Made by a program: the position numbers and the translations under genes. This document shows positions 11,199 through 22,422 of a DNA stretch of 64,000 bases, piece by piece (position 1 is the first letter of the stretch; every line of letters begins with the position of its first letter). Origin of the DNA: Datura wrightii (Eukaryota > Streptophyta > Magnoliopsida > Solanales > Solanaceae); the NCBI GenBank assembly GCA_035772735.1, contig JASDFA010000003.1:56354501-56418500 (forward strand), given 5' to 3'. The notes under the pieces are model-generated. The model did no database searches. It was given only the letters and a program-made list of their open reading frames with translations, and was not told the origin of the DNA.

Positions 11199-12690
11199 TG
11201 ATTTTGGGCATATTTATATGCCCAAAGACTATTTTATACCCATGTTTTATCCATGTTTGTACCTTAATTTAAGAATAATCTCATGTATTTTGTGTAATTT
11301 GTGACCATGGATTAACAAATATGATTAGCTCTCTTTGTAGGTTGAAATTGCCAATGTATGGAGCTCAATGTGAAGATAATAGTCCTAATCTTGAAGATAA
11401 ATGTTAAGGGACGGATTGGGGATGGTGAGATAAGTTAACAAGGACATTTGGAGTCAACTTCATGCCACAGAGAAGCATTGGGGCGTTCAATAACATGCCA
11501 CGGAAACAAAAAATCAATTTATATGAATAGGGGCTATAAAGCAGTGAGCATCCGCGACAACAGAGTGTCACGGAGGAAAATCTCTGTGATAGCTAGCGTG
11601 TCACGGAGGCAAATCTCTGCAATGGGCAATGTGGCACGGAGCTGTTTCACCACATGCTAAATTTTGCATTTTTCCAGCTTATTATAAATTGAACCTTTAG
11701 CTTCTAAATTCATTATCATGAAATATTTTGGGAAGAACAGAAAGGTGCGAAAGGAGAACAAAGGAAACTCTACCTAGGGTTTGATTTCTTTTATTATCTT
11801 TTATCCATTCTTGTAATTACATGAATTCAACATGTTTTGGAATGATTGTATGAACATGAGTAGCAAAACCCTTCTTCTAGGGTTGAGGCCACATGACATG
11901 AATGTATTTGCATAATTTCATCTTTGGTTCAAGTTTCTTAGTTGTTTTGTCTTGCGTTCTTATTAATTATTTTTTTAATGCTTGATCACCATTGAAACAA
12001 ACTTGTTAAGCTTAGACAAAAGCTTGAAAGAGTAACCCTAGGTTAGAACTAAAGAATGCAAGGAGCAAGTTCTTGTCTTAAAGATAGGATTCGCGATTAG
12101 GATAGTAATTATACCTAGTTTACCTTGCTTGGTTAATTAAATGGGAAGATAGCTAGACACTTAGGATTAAATTGTCGCATCAGCACTCTCAGACGTAGTT
12201 GTGAAGTTAATTCTAGGATAAATGATTAGAGATACGAAATTCTATAATCAAGGGCATAAACCCGCAAACTACATGCACATTGTTAGTTGCTCACGAATTA
12301 GGACGTCACATCCCCGCTCAATGATATAGGTGTGAGGCTAGTTTGTTGTGTTTAAAGGCTCGAAAGACCATGAACATTACGTATTAACTCTGTGAGACAA
12401 CAAATGAATTTCATATACTTGAACCATTGTGAATTTGAGCATTGCATGATTGTCAAACCTTCACTCTCGATGCTTCTCATTACTGTATTTCCAAATTAAT
12501 TATGACCACTATAGATTTAGATACCAACTCTTAAATCTTGAGAACCAACACTTGTGAAAATTAATTGAGCACTTGAACTTGAATATCCGCTGAAATAGTC
12601 CAATCTCTGTGGGTTCAACATCTGGCTCTTCAAGAGTTAGTATGTTACTTATACGACCGCGTACGCTTGCGCATGTACTAGGGCGCGACA
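11199..12690 (+). repeat. L1 3' LTR
   Basis: Starts TGATTTTGGGCATAT and ends GGGCGCGACA; aligns along its length with 6743-8198. It is 36 bp longer, explained by an extra unit of the GTGTCACGGAGG-AAATCTCTG repeat near 11567-11625, of which the 5' LTR has one copy. TATAAATT is at 11683-11690. Confidence 0.85.
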
Positions 12691-12728
12691 TTTTGTTATG
12701 GGTTTGTCATCATAAAAAAGGAAAAATT
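12691..12728 (+). mobile_element. Ty1/copia 3' internal end with polypurine tract
   Basis: The stretch GGGTTTGTCATCATAAAAAA, then GGAAAAATT, is the typical end of Solanaceae copia elements before the LTR (family knowledge). L1 is inserted immediately to its left. Confidence 0.55.
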
Positions 12729-13639
12729 TGTTGAGGTATGATCTAGGAGCCATAAGCTAAGCTACATATGATGTTTTGATGATTAACGAACATGATACAA
12801 GATGTTAAACATGTCTCAAATAAGAAGTAGTAGTGTTTATGACAATGAGCTACTAGAAAACCAGTTCCTTAACATGTCTACTGCTAGATCTGAATACAGA
12901 AATACATTGCAAGAAGTGAAAGAATAAGGTCCTTCATAGTAGACTGCTAAATAATGTTTGATCAAACACAAAGCATATTCTAGTGCATGAAGGATTCCTT
13001 AAGGAATTGAAATTACGACTAATCGCACGGATCAAGGAATAAGAAATTAAGATGAAAATATTAACATATTTGCACATATGTAAAGAGTTTTGGAATAGGA
13101 TAAAGTAGAAAAGGTCAATGCACATGATGGAAATTAAGTCAAACTTTGATAGGTTCTTGGATTCTTACACTAATCCTTACTCTATCTGAAAAAGAAGGTC
13201 ATTCCTACTCCTATATAAAGTATTACATTGATGCTTTTGAAGACACCACGCATAGAGAGAAGGAAGCACACAAAGAGAGAATATATTCAATGTGTTTTAG
13301 TGTGACAAAAGTCAACTAGCAATGTGAAGAAGAACCTGTTCCTATAAAGATTTATCATTACAGTTTTTGTTGTATTATTTGATTCTTTTGTTCTACCTTT
13401 TACATTCATAGAGAATTTGTATTAGGTGTTTGAGTGGCAAGGCCTTTCTTTACTAGGTAGAATTTTGAAAGAAGTAGCTACAATGAGGGAGAATTGAAGA
13501 GAGCAAAAGGTATTATGAGGCAGTCCTTTGGTTATTGAGTTGTAAACAACTGCTCAAATTTAGTGGAAATTTGAGGAAAAAAAATCATAGGGGTTGGTCA
13601 TGGTTTTTAACTCTTGGGAGTGAGGATCTTTCACGTAAA
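12729..13639 (+). mobile_element. Ty1/copia 3' LTR, cut at its right end
   Basis: Starts TGTTGAGGTATG after the polypurine tract. Contains TTGATGATTAACGAAC-type text and a TATA box (CTATATAAAG, near 13202). The end typical of such LTRs (GAGTGAGGATCTTTCACGTAA) is reached just before T1's LTR begins at 13640, so T1 was inserted into this LTR. No gene; 12934-13125 (minus) is a chance frame. Confidence 0.6.
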
Positions 13640-15097
13640 TGATAACTCTCAATATATCTCTTCCATTTAAAGGAGGTGGCAGTGGTCGTTGTCAAAAAAT
13701 AAAATACCCAATGGATGTCGGGGTCAAATCCCACAATAAATTGAGAAAGATATTTCGAAAGTCATAAATTAATTCAAACTAGTATGCATCATTGTTAAAT
13801 ATGTGAAAAGTAAAAAATAGGGGAAAAAGGGAAACGATATTGAATTCAAACAGTAAAACGAAATTGGGCAATTGAATTATTGCAATTGATGAGAGGGAAC
13901 TAGGGATATGCGATTAATGGGGTGTCAACTACATTGGGGTTGAATCAAATGTCTTAAGCTCAATTTTAGCATGGATAGCAATGGATAACACTACACCCTC
14001 TTGTTTTTCAACCACAAGGATGCTTTTTCTTTAGGTTTTCTCAAACCCCAAAGTCACAATCACAAATCAGCCACAAAACTTGAGGAAGGATTAAGCTATC
14101 TCTAGCCTCAACCCTTGAAAGGAGTAGAGATATGGGTCTTGACTATCTCTAGCTCAAGCCTACACATCTACATCCCAAATCCTCACTAGTGATTCCTCAC
14201 CCAAATCTTATTTCTCTCTCAAGATAAAGTATGATAGGCAAGATAAATCAATATTTGCAACCATTAATATTTCAATTAAAACTTGAAGGAAATAATAGAT
14301 CCATGATTATTATAAATTGAATTTAAGAACTAATCATCAACACCCAACCCAGTTTAAACACCCATCAGGAATGCCACCCTAGCTAATAATGTAGCTACTC
14401 ATGAATGGAGAAAGAGAACTTATACCCATGGAAAATTCCACAACCGTCATCATACTGAATAACAAATTAAGCTTTCAAAATCTTAAACAATTGTGTCCTT
14501 GCCTGATGAAATTGAAGAAGAAGAAGAAGAAGAAGGAAGAGGAAATTGTACTCTACTTTCTCTCTCTCTCTCTACTTCTCTCCACAATATTCAATGTATG
14601 ACATGAGGCGTTCTCCTTTGTGAATATAAAATTGGAGTAAAAATCTGCACATTCCTTGTGCACAACTTTCCAAATTATCCCTTAGAAGCTTCTTAGGTAC
14701 ATTTCTGCCAAAGCTGGGTGATTTTGCCTTGTCAGTATCTAGGTCACTTGCATGGCACCTGCATCTCGCAGGTGCCCATATGCGACTTACAGGTGCTTCA
14801 CAGGTTGAAATAGTATTGTTTGGAAGCCATCTGCATTGGCACCTACATTCCGTATGTTCATTTCAGCTCATCCTCCAGTGCCAACTGCGTGGAACCTGCA
14901 TTTTGTAGGTGCCAATATGCGGCACATGTTCTTTTCCTCTAGAAGAGTGCTTTAAGTTTAATTTCTCCATTTTTCTTTCCTAAGTTAAATATCTGCACAA
15001 ACAAAGAGAAAAGCATAAAACCTTCCTAATATGTGTGAAAACAGAGCAATAGTTAATGCTTAAAATCCAAATGAGTTGGTAAATTGCCAGCTCATCA
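13640..15097 (-). repeat. T1 3' LTR
   Basis: On the minus strand it starts TGATGAGCTGGCAATTTACC after a purine-rich tract and ends ...GAGAGTTATCA. The end region (GTGGGATTTGACCCCGACAT) is the usual sign of Tat/Athila-type LTRs. It contains a 9-bp-arm hairpin at 14754-14776 (GGCACCTGC / GCAGGTGCC, loop ATCTC). A (GAA)n run at 14515-14537 lies under the open frame 14401-14601, which I do not consider a gene. Confidence 0.7.
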
Positions 15098-17089
15098 AAC
15101 CTTCAAACTTGGATTATTGCTTGTCCTCAAGAAAAGTATTCACCCACAATTAAGATTGGAAAAAAAACACATCACATAATGAAAGATGCACATAAGGCCA
15201 CTAAAACATAAGACGACCCCAAAATCACACATCGACTCAAGAAAACAAAAAGACTGCAACAATTGCACAAATTCAATCGGTATCACCACAAACATTTGGC
15301 ACATATCACTTTTATTGTTTCAATTCAAAATTTGGGACATATTCAATCAATTCAAGATCAATAAGAATATCAAGTCATTGACAATCAACATTCAAGGTTT
15401 TCCTAGAAGTTCACTACTTAACTTGTCGCATTCATACCTCTCAATTGAAAGCACAATTTTAGTATTTACTCCCAGGAAGTGATGACACTCACTAAATGAG
15501 AGAACCCCACTCACCTTCATTCAATTCACATATAGGGATTATAAAATGATGTAAAGACACTCATTCTCTCAAAGATATTCAAGTGCATACACGTTGAACC
15601 ATAATTTTCCCTTCATGTAACTCGCCACTAATGTAGAGTTGCTACACTTGGAATCACTAAGGACGTGTGGGTCATAATGAAGGCTAGGGGCAACGATATG
15701 ACAATATTTAACTATAGTGACTAGAACCTCCCTAATGCCTTTTATGAGAACATTCGAACATCCTGCTACACTTAGCAAGTCAACTCCACCTTAACTCTCC
15801 TTTTCCAAAATCCAAATTTTCCATCAAGACACCCTTTTAACACCTTCCATTTCTTCAACAAGACTCTTTTACACAAGAGATAAGACAATCCAATTTGTTA
15901 TTTCTTCTTTTGATCCATGGTTTTTCAACCAGCCATTTTGTTCTTTTCATCAAGTAATTGGTGTTGCCTCATATTGAAGCTCACATCTCTTTTTCCCTTT
16001 TTGCACACCCCCAAATTTAGGCGATTGTCTACATCACATTTCATTTTTCTATCCCTAAATCTTGGGCTTCAAGCCCCGTTTTTTTCAACACTAGCAATTA
16101 GAGAGGAGGGATGCAAAAGAAAAGTATTAAAAAAGGTAAGTCTTGTAATGTGATTTCTAAGAAAAAGGGTTTAAGGTTCAAACAGTGGTTAACCAGGGTT
16201 GATGTTCAAGGAGGTAATTTAGTGGTGAAGTGACTAACCAAAAAGTGTCAAAAGTTATTTCTAAAGTGCAGCTACATCTAGGATTTTTCCTTGAATAACT
16301 TTTGGGGGAAATTCTAGGCATACACAAGAATCAGACTAAAAACCTCACCACACAAAGCATCACAATCCAAAGAGATCTGCTATTCTCATGATCAACTCAA
16401 ATGCATAACTTTAGACAAGCTATTTCGATTTTTGCATACTCATTTTGCAAATCAAAATCCAAAGAAAGAATACATGATTCATGAAAAGACAGTGCTCATA
16501 TTCAAATTCATATGACCCTTTCAACTTCAAAAATCATTTTGTTATGCCAATAAAAAGATTTGATGATACCGCTCAAGTAAGTGCAGCAATGACTCAAAAA
16601 AAAAAAAACAAATAAAATAAACTAAACTTGGCATTTTTTTTAGAAAGTCGTCTCTCAATCTATCATAGGGAAATAACACCCGGTTCGACACACAAAAAGA
16701 AAAACAAATTTTGCTCCTTGGGAAAGAATCATGGTATGAAGAATACCTTCGGAGTTTATTACTATCTACTATCTATAAAAGCAATTGTTACGCACGAGTC
16801 ATGAATTAATTGGAATGTAAAATTAACCCGTCAATGGCAACTCATATCATCAAAATAAGAAAATTAGCCCAAAACTTTTATCAATTCAAAACAAGCTCGA
16901 TAAGTGCATTCATTCATCCAAGCAAACTTGCAAAATATTTAAAATATTAACAAACAAACAAGCTCGACAAGGGTAATAAGAGTCAATGACCAACAGGAAA
17001 AGAGAACACCCCCACTCCCAACTAAAAATTACACACTGTCCCCAATGTACAAATGAAGATTAAAGGGGGGGGAGAACTCCCTAAGCCAA
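15098..17089 (-). other. T1 3' untranslated region, first copy
   Basis: Two kilobases without a supportable gene between ORF2 and the LTR on the minus strand. It is nearly colinear with 28202-30204. Open frames here (for example 15186-15482 and 15917-16153) have partners in the second copy that are not preserved as proteins. Near 17033-17048 lies the dyad ACACTG-TCCC-CAATGT. Confidence 0.6.
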
Positions 17090-17660
17090 CTATTCCTCCC
17101 CATCATCGTTAGCCCTAATCTTGCCGCTAGCATCTACACTATCTCCACCATCCTCATTGTCATCAGCCTCATTATCAACCCTTAAGTCTCCAAGCAAGTC
17201 ATCTATAAGGCCCCGGGTTGTATGTGGGGCGGCCATAACTTCATCTAGGAAGCTCATTTTTTGACCGAATAGGGGGGACTTCCCTTCAACTCTCTCACAT
17301 CAGTCTTGGGAGAAGATATTGCTCCCTCAATCACATCAACTCGGGAGTACAACCTGTTCAAGCTATCAAAAACATCCTTAATTATGGCCTTCACTGATTT
17401 CTGGATGAGGGCTGGCAGATTCTTGGACAATTTTTTAAGTTGATTTTCATGTAAGTCGGTCATCTCGGCCAGCTTTTGAATCCGACTCGCCTTGGAGGAT
17501 GAAGGTGGTGGTGAAGACCCCTGAGGTAGCACCTCTTCAAAAGCGTGTCCCAATATTTCTAGAGTAGGATCATTAATGTTAGGGTCCAATGGGGCATTAT
17601 CAATATCATGGGTTGTGGAGTCCTTAGGGACATCCCTGGTTTGCATTCGCTTTCTCTTGA
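17090..17660 (-). pseudogene. T1 ORF2 C-terminal part, first copy
   Basis: Minus-strand end of the ORF2 protein that is more complete at 30205-31667. The stretch 17254-17646 is open for 130 codons and contains a helical segment (LPALIQKSVKAIIKDVFDSL) followed by a likely coiled coil (LYSRVDVIEGAI). After a frameshift it continues with MSFLDEVMAAPHTTRGLIDD and an acidic tail to a stop at 17090-17092. It is cut on its N-terminal side at 17660 by pararetrovirus sequence. Function unknown. Confidence 0.6.
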
Positions 17661-18049
17661 TCTAGAGATCCCTTTAGAAGGTAAATCAAGAGTAAACGCT
17701 ATCTCTATCCTTTGTTTGGATAGAGATAGTTTTGTCGCCTGATGAAGAGTCTCTTTTAAAAACTAATTTTAATGGTTGTAATCTGGTCTGACTGGTTATG
17801 GGTTCCTTTAATAGCGACGGAATAGTAGCTTTCGGCAAATATGGGAATTCTGCCAGAACTGAATATCTATTTTCTGGTTTTGGTTTTTCCTCTTCTTTGA
17901 AGGGTATTTTCATTATTTCTTCTAGTTTGAAGGGCTAAAATGGAGGCCTCAAGGGCCTTATACCTGGTGTTCCAGTTCTAATTTAGTTCCCTGTAGAAAT
18001 TCCCTAATCAAAAAATTTGGGAGAGAATTATTTTCTCCTTGTATAAATT
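17661..18049 (-). pseudogene. Caulimovirid polyprotein segment after RNase H
   Basis: Follows RNase H on the minus strand. The end of the RNase H connection reads NFDFQIEFIQGENN, typical of caulimovirids, then a stretch with RYSVLAEFPYLPKA (open at 17686-17913). The viral reading stops at 17660, where T1 ORF2 begins; the rest of the tail is at the other end of the insertion (26830-28080). Confidence 0.6.
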
Positions 18050-18377
18050 CAATTTGAAAATCAAAGTTGGATAACAAAGCCTGCCATCTGGCAAATATTT
18101 ATTTAGAAACTAGATTTTTTACATCTTTTTGTAAAACATATTTGGCTGCTTTGCAGTCTAATCGTAGTAAAAATTCTTTATTTATTAAATTGTCATGAAA
18201 TTTTGTGATACATAGCACTATAGCCAGAATTTTCTTTTTAATGGTGCTGTAATTTTTTTGAGTATTAGTCCAAATTCCTGAAGTGAATCTTACTAATTGT
18301 TTGGGGTTTTCTAGGGAGATTCTTTGTTTAAGGATGCCTCCATATCCTATGCCTGAGGCGTCAGTTTCTACTGTCAT
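18050..18377 (-). pseudogene. Caulimovirid RNase H domain
   Basis: Ribonuclease H degrades RNA in RNA:DNA hybrids during reverse transcription. The open stretch 18099-18377 (92 codons) has VETDASGIGYGGIL with the first catalytic Asp, a central E-like region near YSTIKKKILA, and RLDCKAAKYVLQKD with a further acidic position. It joins the RT region (18480-18965) with breaks and is part of the same former polyprotein. Confidence 0.8.
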
Positions 18378-18479
18378 GAATGCTTCTGGATGTGGTATTC
18401 CTAGACATGGAAGTTTTGAACTATTGATTTTATTTTTTGGACTGTCTCTATTTGCTCTAATCCCTATGGGACTGGATCC

Positions 18480-18965
18480 TTCCTAAGACGCTGATAAAGA
18501 GGTTTACAAATCTGTCTAATATTTGGAATAAAATCTGCATCATAATTGAGACTTCCTAAGAATCCATGAAGCTGAATTTTATCAATTAATTCATCTGAAA
18601 ATTTGAATGAGAACTCTATGGCTCTACAAATGGGTTTATAGGTTCCTTGATATAAGTCATGACCAAGGAATCTAATAGCAGTCTAGAATAACTTAATCTT
18701 TTTAGCGCTCACTACTAATCTGTTTTATTTAACAACCTTTAAAATGCTTTGGATTTGTTTGAAGTGTTGGTCAATATCTTCTGAGTATATTAAAACATCA
18801 TCTATGTAAACTATAGAAAGATCACTATGTGGATTAAATATATTGTTCATTATATTCTGAAATTCAGACGGTGCATTTTTTAATCTGAATGGCATTACAT
18901 TCCATTCTATTGTCCAAAAGGTACATTAAAAGTTGTTTTATATTTATCTTTTTCTGCTATTTATA
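18480..18965 (-). pseudogene. Caulimovirid reverse transcriptase, C-terminal part
   Basis: The catalytic YIDD box is intact at 18797-18808 (minus), in the context VYIDDVLIYSEDI. Downstream text includes RFLGHDLYQGTYKPI and a thumb-like segment ending in KPLYQRLR. There are at least two in-frame stops. The N-terminal part of the domain lies beyond the solo LTR at 21388-21940. Confidence 0.85.
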
Positions 18966-21387
18966 TGTCATGCCCCGAGTCTACACCCTAGACGGAACAC
19001 GGTATTTGGAGTCACAAGTAACCCCAAGTCAATCCTTGGCCTATCATACATTTGTGTTCTAACTAAGACATGCATAGCGGAAGCTTTGAAATAATAATAT
19101 AAAAACATTTATGAAAGCTAAAACTGAAAACATAAGCTGTAAAACAGCTGAACAATACTAATAGTCTGACATCAAGTTTATGTCTGAAAGTCATCTAGTG
19201 GATGAGTTGCTGGGACAAGTCCCCAGCTAACTCTAAATCTAACTGAAGTGATGAAATGACTGAAAGAATTGAAATAACACCCTTGAAAGAAGAGGACTCA
19301 CACTTCTGCTGCTGAGAAGGATCTGAACTGCGGCGACTAACGACGCTGAGTCTGAGCACCTGTGGCTATATCATGAAATAATACAGCATAAAAGTATGCA
19401 TCAGTACTTTGAATGTACTGAGTAAGTGAGAGAAAACACAATGCTGGATATAAATGACTGAACTGAAAATAGCATGCAATGACCAACTAATATACTGAAC
19501 TAAGACAACTGAAATAAACTGGGATGGTCAGGATGACCCTATCCGGTGGTCAAAGACATGCCCTAAGTCTGAAATACTGAGTCTGAGATACTGCATTGAA
19601 CTTATCTGAACTGGACTTGACTAATCTGAGACTGAATTGAGCTGACTAGGGGGAGAATCTATAACCAACATATAACCACATGAGCTAGACGTGGAGTCCG
19701 ATGTATACGCCCCACCGGTAGGACCCAATATAACTTGCAAGGGTATAGAGGCATGAGCTAGGTGATCACAATAGTCTAGGGCCAATAAGGCCAATAAATT
19801 CTGTAACATATGCTGGCAATGTAGTTCTGAAAACCTGGGTGCGCTGGAACCCCGGTCCGCTCGGTGTTATGTCTTGCTCCCATTGATTACCTAAATTGAA
19901 TACTAAGCTAATATCTCGAAACTGGGGCCAAAGACTAGTCAGGGATATATAACAGAAAGTACCTTAAGAGTCTTATCGGACCAAATTCTGAAACTGAGTT
20001 CTAGACTGGTCAGAGCTGCTTATCCAGAAATGTCGTAACCGTCTAAGAACAAACTGTGATCTGACTGGGGTCCTACGGCTAGTCAGAGCTATCTGTCTAA
20101 AGTTTCATGACTGCCTAGTGGACCAAATGAAACTGAGTTTTAAGTCTGATTCTGCTAACTGGGAGGTATCACAAGGAATTCTGTAGTCAAACTGATCAGT
20201 TGACAAATTCTGAATATTTCTGATGAGACTCTACGCTCTAACTGAACTGAACTACTAAGAAGCTAATAGAGAATTCAACTTATTCCAACAACACGGGAAT
20301 CCACAATATGGCAAAAATTTCAAGAAAATAGGAAATTCTCATCCGACAAGCTGAATTATAGTTTTCTTATTCGTGCCAGGGCTGAAATCATGCTTACCAA
20401 TGGAGTAATTATTCAACATCTAAATAAAAGGTATACTAGAAAATTAGCCCAAATCACACTTCATAAACCATGGGCAATTTAATGTATAAATACGCTTTAT
20501 TCGAAAACTCAAGGCTTAAATTCACTTTTGCAGGAACATTAACAATTTGGTCAAGAACTGATGGAGATCATATCAAAAATAAGAATGAATATCACTCTAG
20601 GTGAAATCAACGAGAAAAAACATGTAATCTTTCATACTCGAAAACTTAGGGCTAATATTGATAGAGAAACTATAAGAGGGTTTTGGGAGACACAAGGAAA
20701 GAACTATCCCCTTGTTGAATTCCCACATACCTGACTAAAAATTTTTCGGAGAAGAAGACTCGAACTGCTACAATGGAAGAAACCCCTAAGCTTGCTTGAG
20801 AGTTCCTTGAAGAGCTATAATGTTTTTCTGAGAATGTACGTGGGGAATGAGGGGAGAGGTCGTTCATTCCCACTAATAGGTCTGAAATTACATCTAAAAT
20901 TATGTAGTTTAATGTTTAGGAGAGTAGGAAATTACTAAAAAAACCCTTACAAAATCACAGGGAAAAACTATCAGGTGGTCCTAATGGGTGACCTAATGGG
21001 TCGTGATCAGTGACCACGACTCGTGGTCACACTCGTCGAGTACACTACCAAGAAATCCCTGAAGGCCACCACGAGGGACCTAAGGAGTCATGGTGAGCGA
21101 CCACGACTCTTGGTCACCTGTCGTGGACCACACTACCCAAAAGCCCTAAAGATACCCACGGGTGACACCACGACTTGTGGTCACACATAACAAGTCGTGG
21201 TGAGGACTCATGGGGTACACTGCCTCACACCTTAACATTTGACCCAAGTCTGACCAAGAGGCATCTAATGGGTCGTTAGGTCTCATAACGACTCGTTAGG
21301 TTAGTCTTTTTGAGGCATTTTCTGCAGATTTTTTAGATTTTCTTATTTAAGTCCCGAATCTAGTCTTTGAATTTTCGAGGCATTACA
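18966..21387. mobile_element. Solo LTR inserted in the viral RT (2.42 kb)
   Basis: Begins TGTCATGCCCCGAG and ends TTTTCGAGGCATTACA, flanked by TTATA (18961-18965) and TTGTA (21388-21392), a 5-bp target duplication with one mismatch. It belongs with the gypsy LTRs of this window (compare 34249 and 59116) and carries their palindromic motif, here at its best: arms GTGACCACGA and TCGTGGTCAC around one C (21010-21030). Orientation by similarity to the 34249 element is minus. No internal region is left, so it arose by LTR-LTR recombination (standard explanation). Small frames inside (19621-19809, 20670-20873) are not genes. Confidence 0.8.
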
Positions 21388-21940
21388 TTGTATTTTCCAA
21401 AATCCCGATTTCATATCGAACTTACTATAAATGTTATCTTTATAAGTCCTTTTGAGAAGATCTCTTTTATTGTGTATTGGGTACCTGATCCATTTTAAAA
21501 CTTTGTTAAGGGGCTTATAATTAATGACTAGCCTTGGGGCTCCTCTTTCTTTTTCCGCACTATTATTGATATAGAATGCCGAACAACTTCATGGTGACTT
21601 GGAAGGTCTAATAATCATTTTATCAAGTAAATCATTGATTTCCTTTTTATAATATTCCATTAACTCTTAATTCATTTAAATAGGTCTTGCCCTAGTAGGG
21701 ATATTCTTTTCGTTGAATCCCTCAATATATGGTAACTCAATAATATGGTGTTTCCTATCCCAAAAGGCATTAGAAAATTCTGAATAGACTTCTTGTTCTA
21801 TGAATTCTTGTAGGCTTTTAATTTTTGCTTCTACCTTCGGATGTTTTAAAGCGGTTCAATCCGTTTAAATTTTATCTCGTTCTTTAAATAGTTTATTTGT
21901 TGGGAAAGCAGATTTATTCTAAAGATAGTTTTTTCTTTTA
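21388..21940 (-). pseudogene. Caulimovirid reverse transcriptase, N-terminal part
   Basis: Fingers/palm region of the RT: RPSKSP, then PRLVINYKPLNKVLKWIRYP, and the conserved YSKFDMKSGFWKI with the first catalytic Asp, right at the solo-LTR insertion point. Several stops. With 18480-18965 it makes one RT domain. Confidence 0.85.
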
Positions 21941-21945
21941 TAAAT

Positions 21946-22314
21946 TCACTTTCTTCTTTTTGACATATTATTTAGGTAGGAAAAAATGATCTCTTTTTCT
22001 AGAGCAGTGGTGTGGATGTCTAAATCAGCAACATAGGGTTTTATTTGGGTTATAAAGGGGGTGCCTAATATTATTTCTTCGTTTATATCTTTAGTTATTA
22101 CAAAATAATTAATAAAGCAGATTCCATTATTGTATATGTGTGCCATATGGAGTTTATAATTTATTTTGAGCCTTTCTCCTATTACGGAGAATAACCGCGT
22201 TGTACTTTTTTCAAGGTACTTAGTAGGGATTATTCCTTCAATAATGTAGTTTTGATCTGCACCTGTATCTAATACCGCAATTTTGTGAATAGTATAATTT
22301 TTATTTATAACCAA
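21946..22314 (-). pseudogene. Caulimovirid aspartic protease
   Basis: An open stretch of 122 codons with the active-site motif AVLDTGADQNYI at residues 13-24 and the flap/second conserved segment NEEIILGTPFITQIKPY. This retropepsin would cleave the polyprotein. It is the best preserved domain of the insertion and sits between coat protein and RT as in petuviruses and caulimoviruses. Confidence 0.85.
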
Positions 22315-22422
22315 TGTGATTTGTATATTTCAGCTCTGGGCTTTAACTATTGCAATAGTTTTTACTCCCAATTTACCTTCTAAAGGGCTTTCTAGAGACT
22401 CAATTTCTTCTTCACCTTTTTT

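Larger units (their letters stand above)
6743..12690 (+). mobile_element. L1: complete non-autonomous LTR retrotransposon (LARD-like)
   Basis: Two direct LTRs (6743-8198 and 11199-12690) flank a 3.0-kb interior that starts with a primer-binding site and carries one broken gag-like reading region but no protease, RT, RNase H or integrase. It must have been mobilised in trans. The flanks are GTTTG (6738-6742) and TTTTG (12691-12695), a 5-bp target duplication with one mismatch. The primer site resembles that of Tat/Ogre-type Ty3/gypsy elements, so that lineage is the likely helper (inference). L1 sits just upstream of a copia LTR. Confidence 0.8.
13640..17660 (-). mobile_element. T1, left piece: 3' LTR and 3' end of a Tat-lineage element
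   Basis: Minus-strand piece of T1: 3' LTR (13640-15097), untranslated region and the C-terminal part of ORF2, ending abruptly at 17660 where pararetrovirus sequence begins. From about 14980 to 17660 it is a close direct repeat of 28080-30775, on the other side of the virus. Either T1 was duplicated at the viral insertion, or two overlapping T1-family copies flank it. Confidence 0.7.

Noticed and set aside
14515..14537. (GAA)n microsatellite as a notable repeat
   Set aside because: Short and common; no sign of function beyond ordinary LTR sequence.
17661..18000. Viral transactivator (TAV) ORF after RNase H
   Set aside because: The remaining sequence is a short polyprotein tail, and no TAV-like motif is seen at either end.
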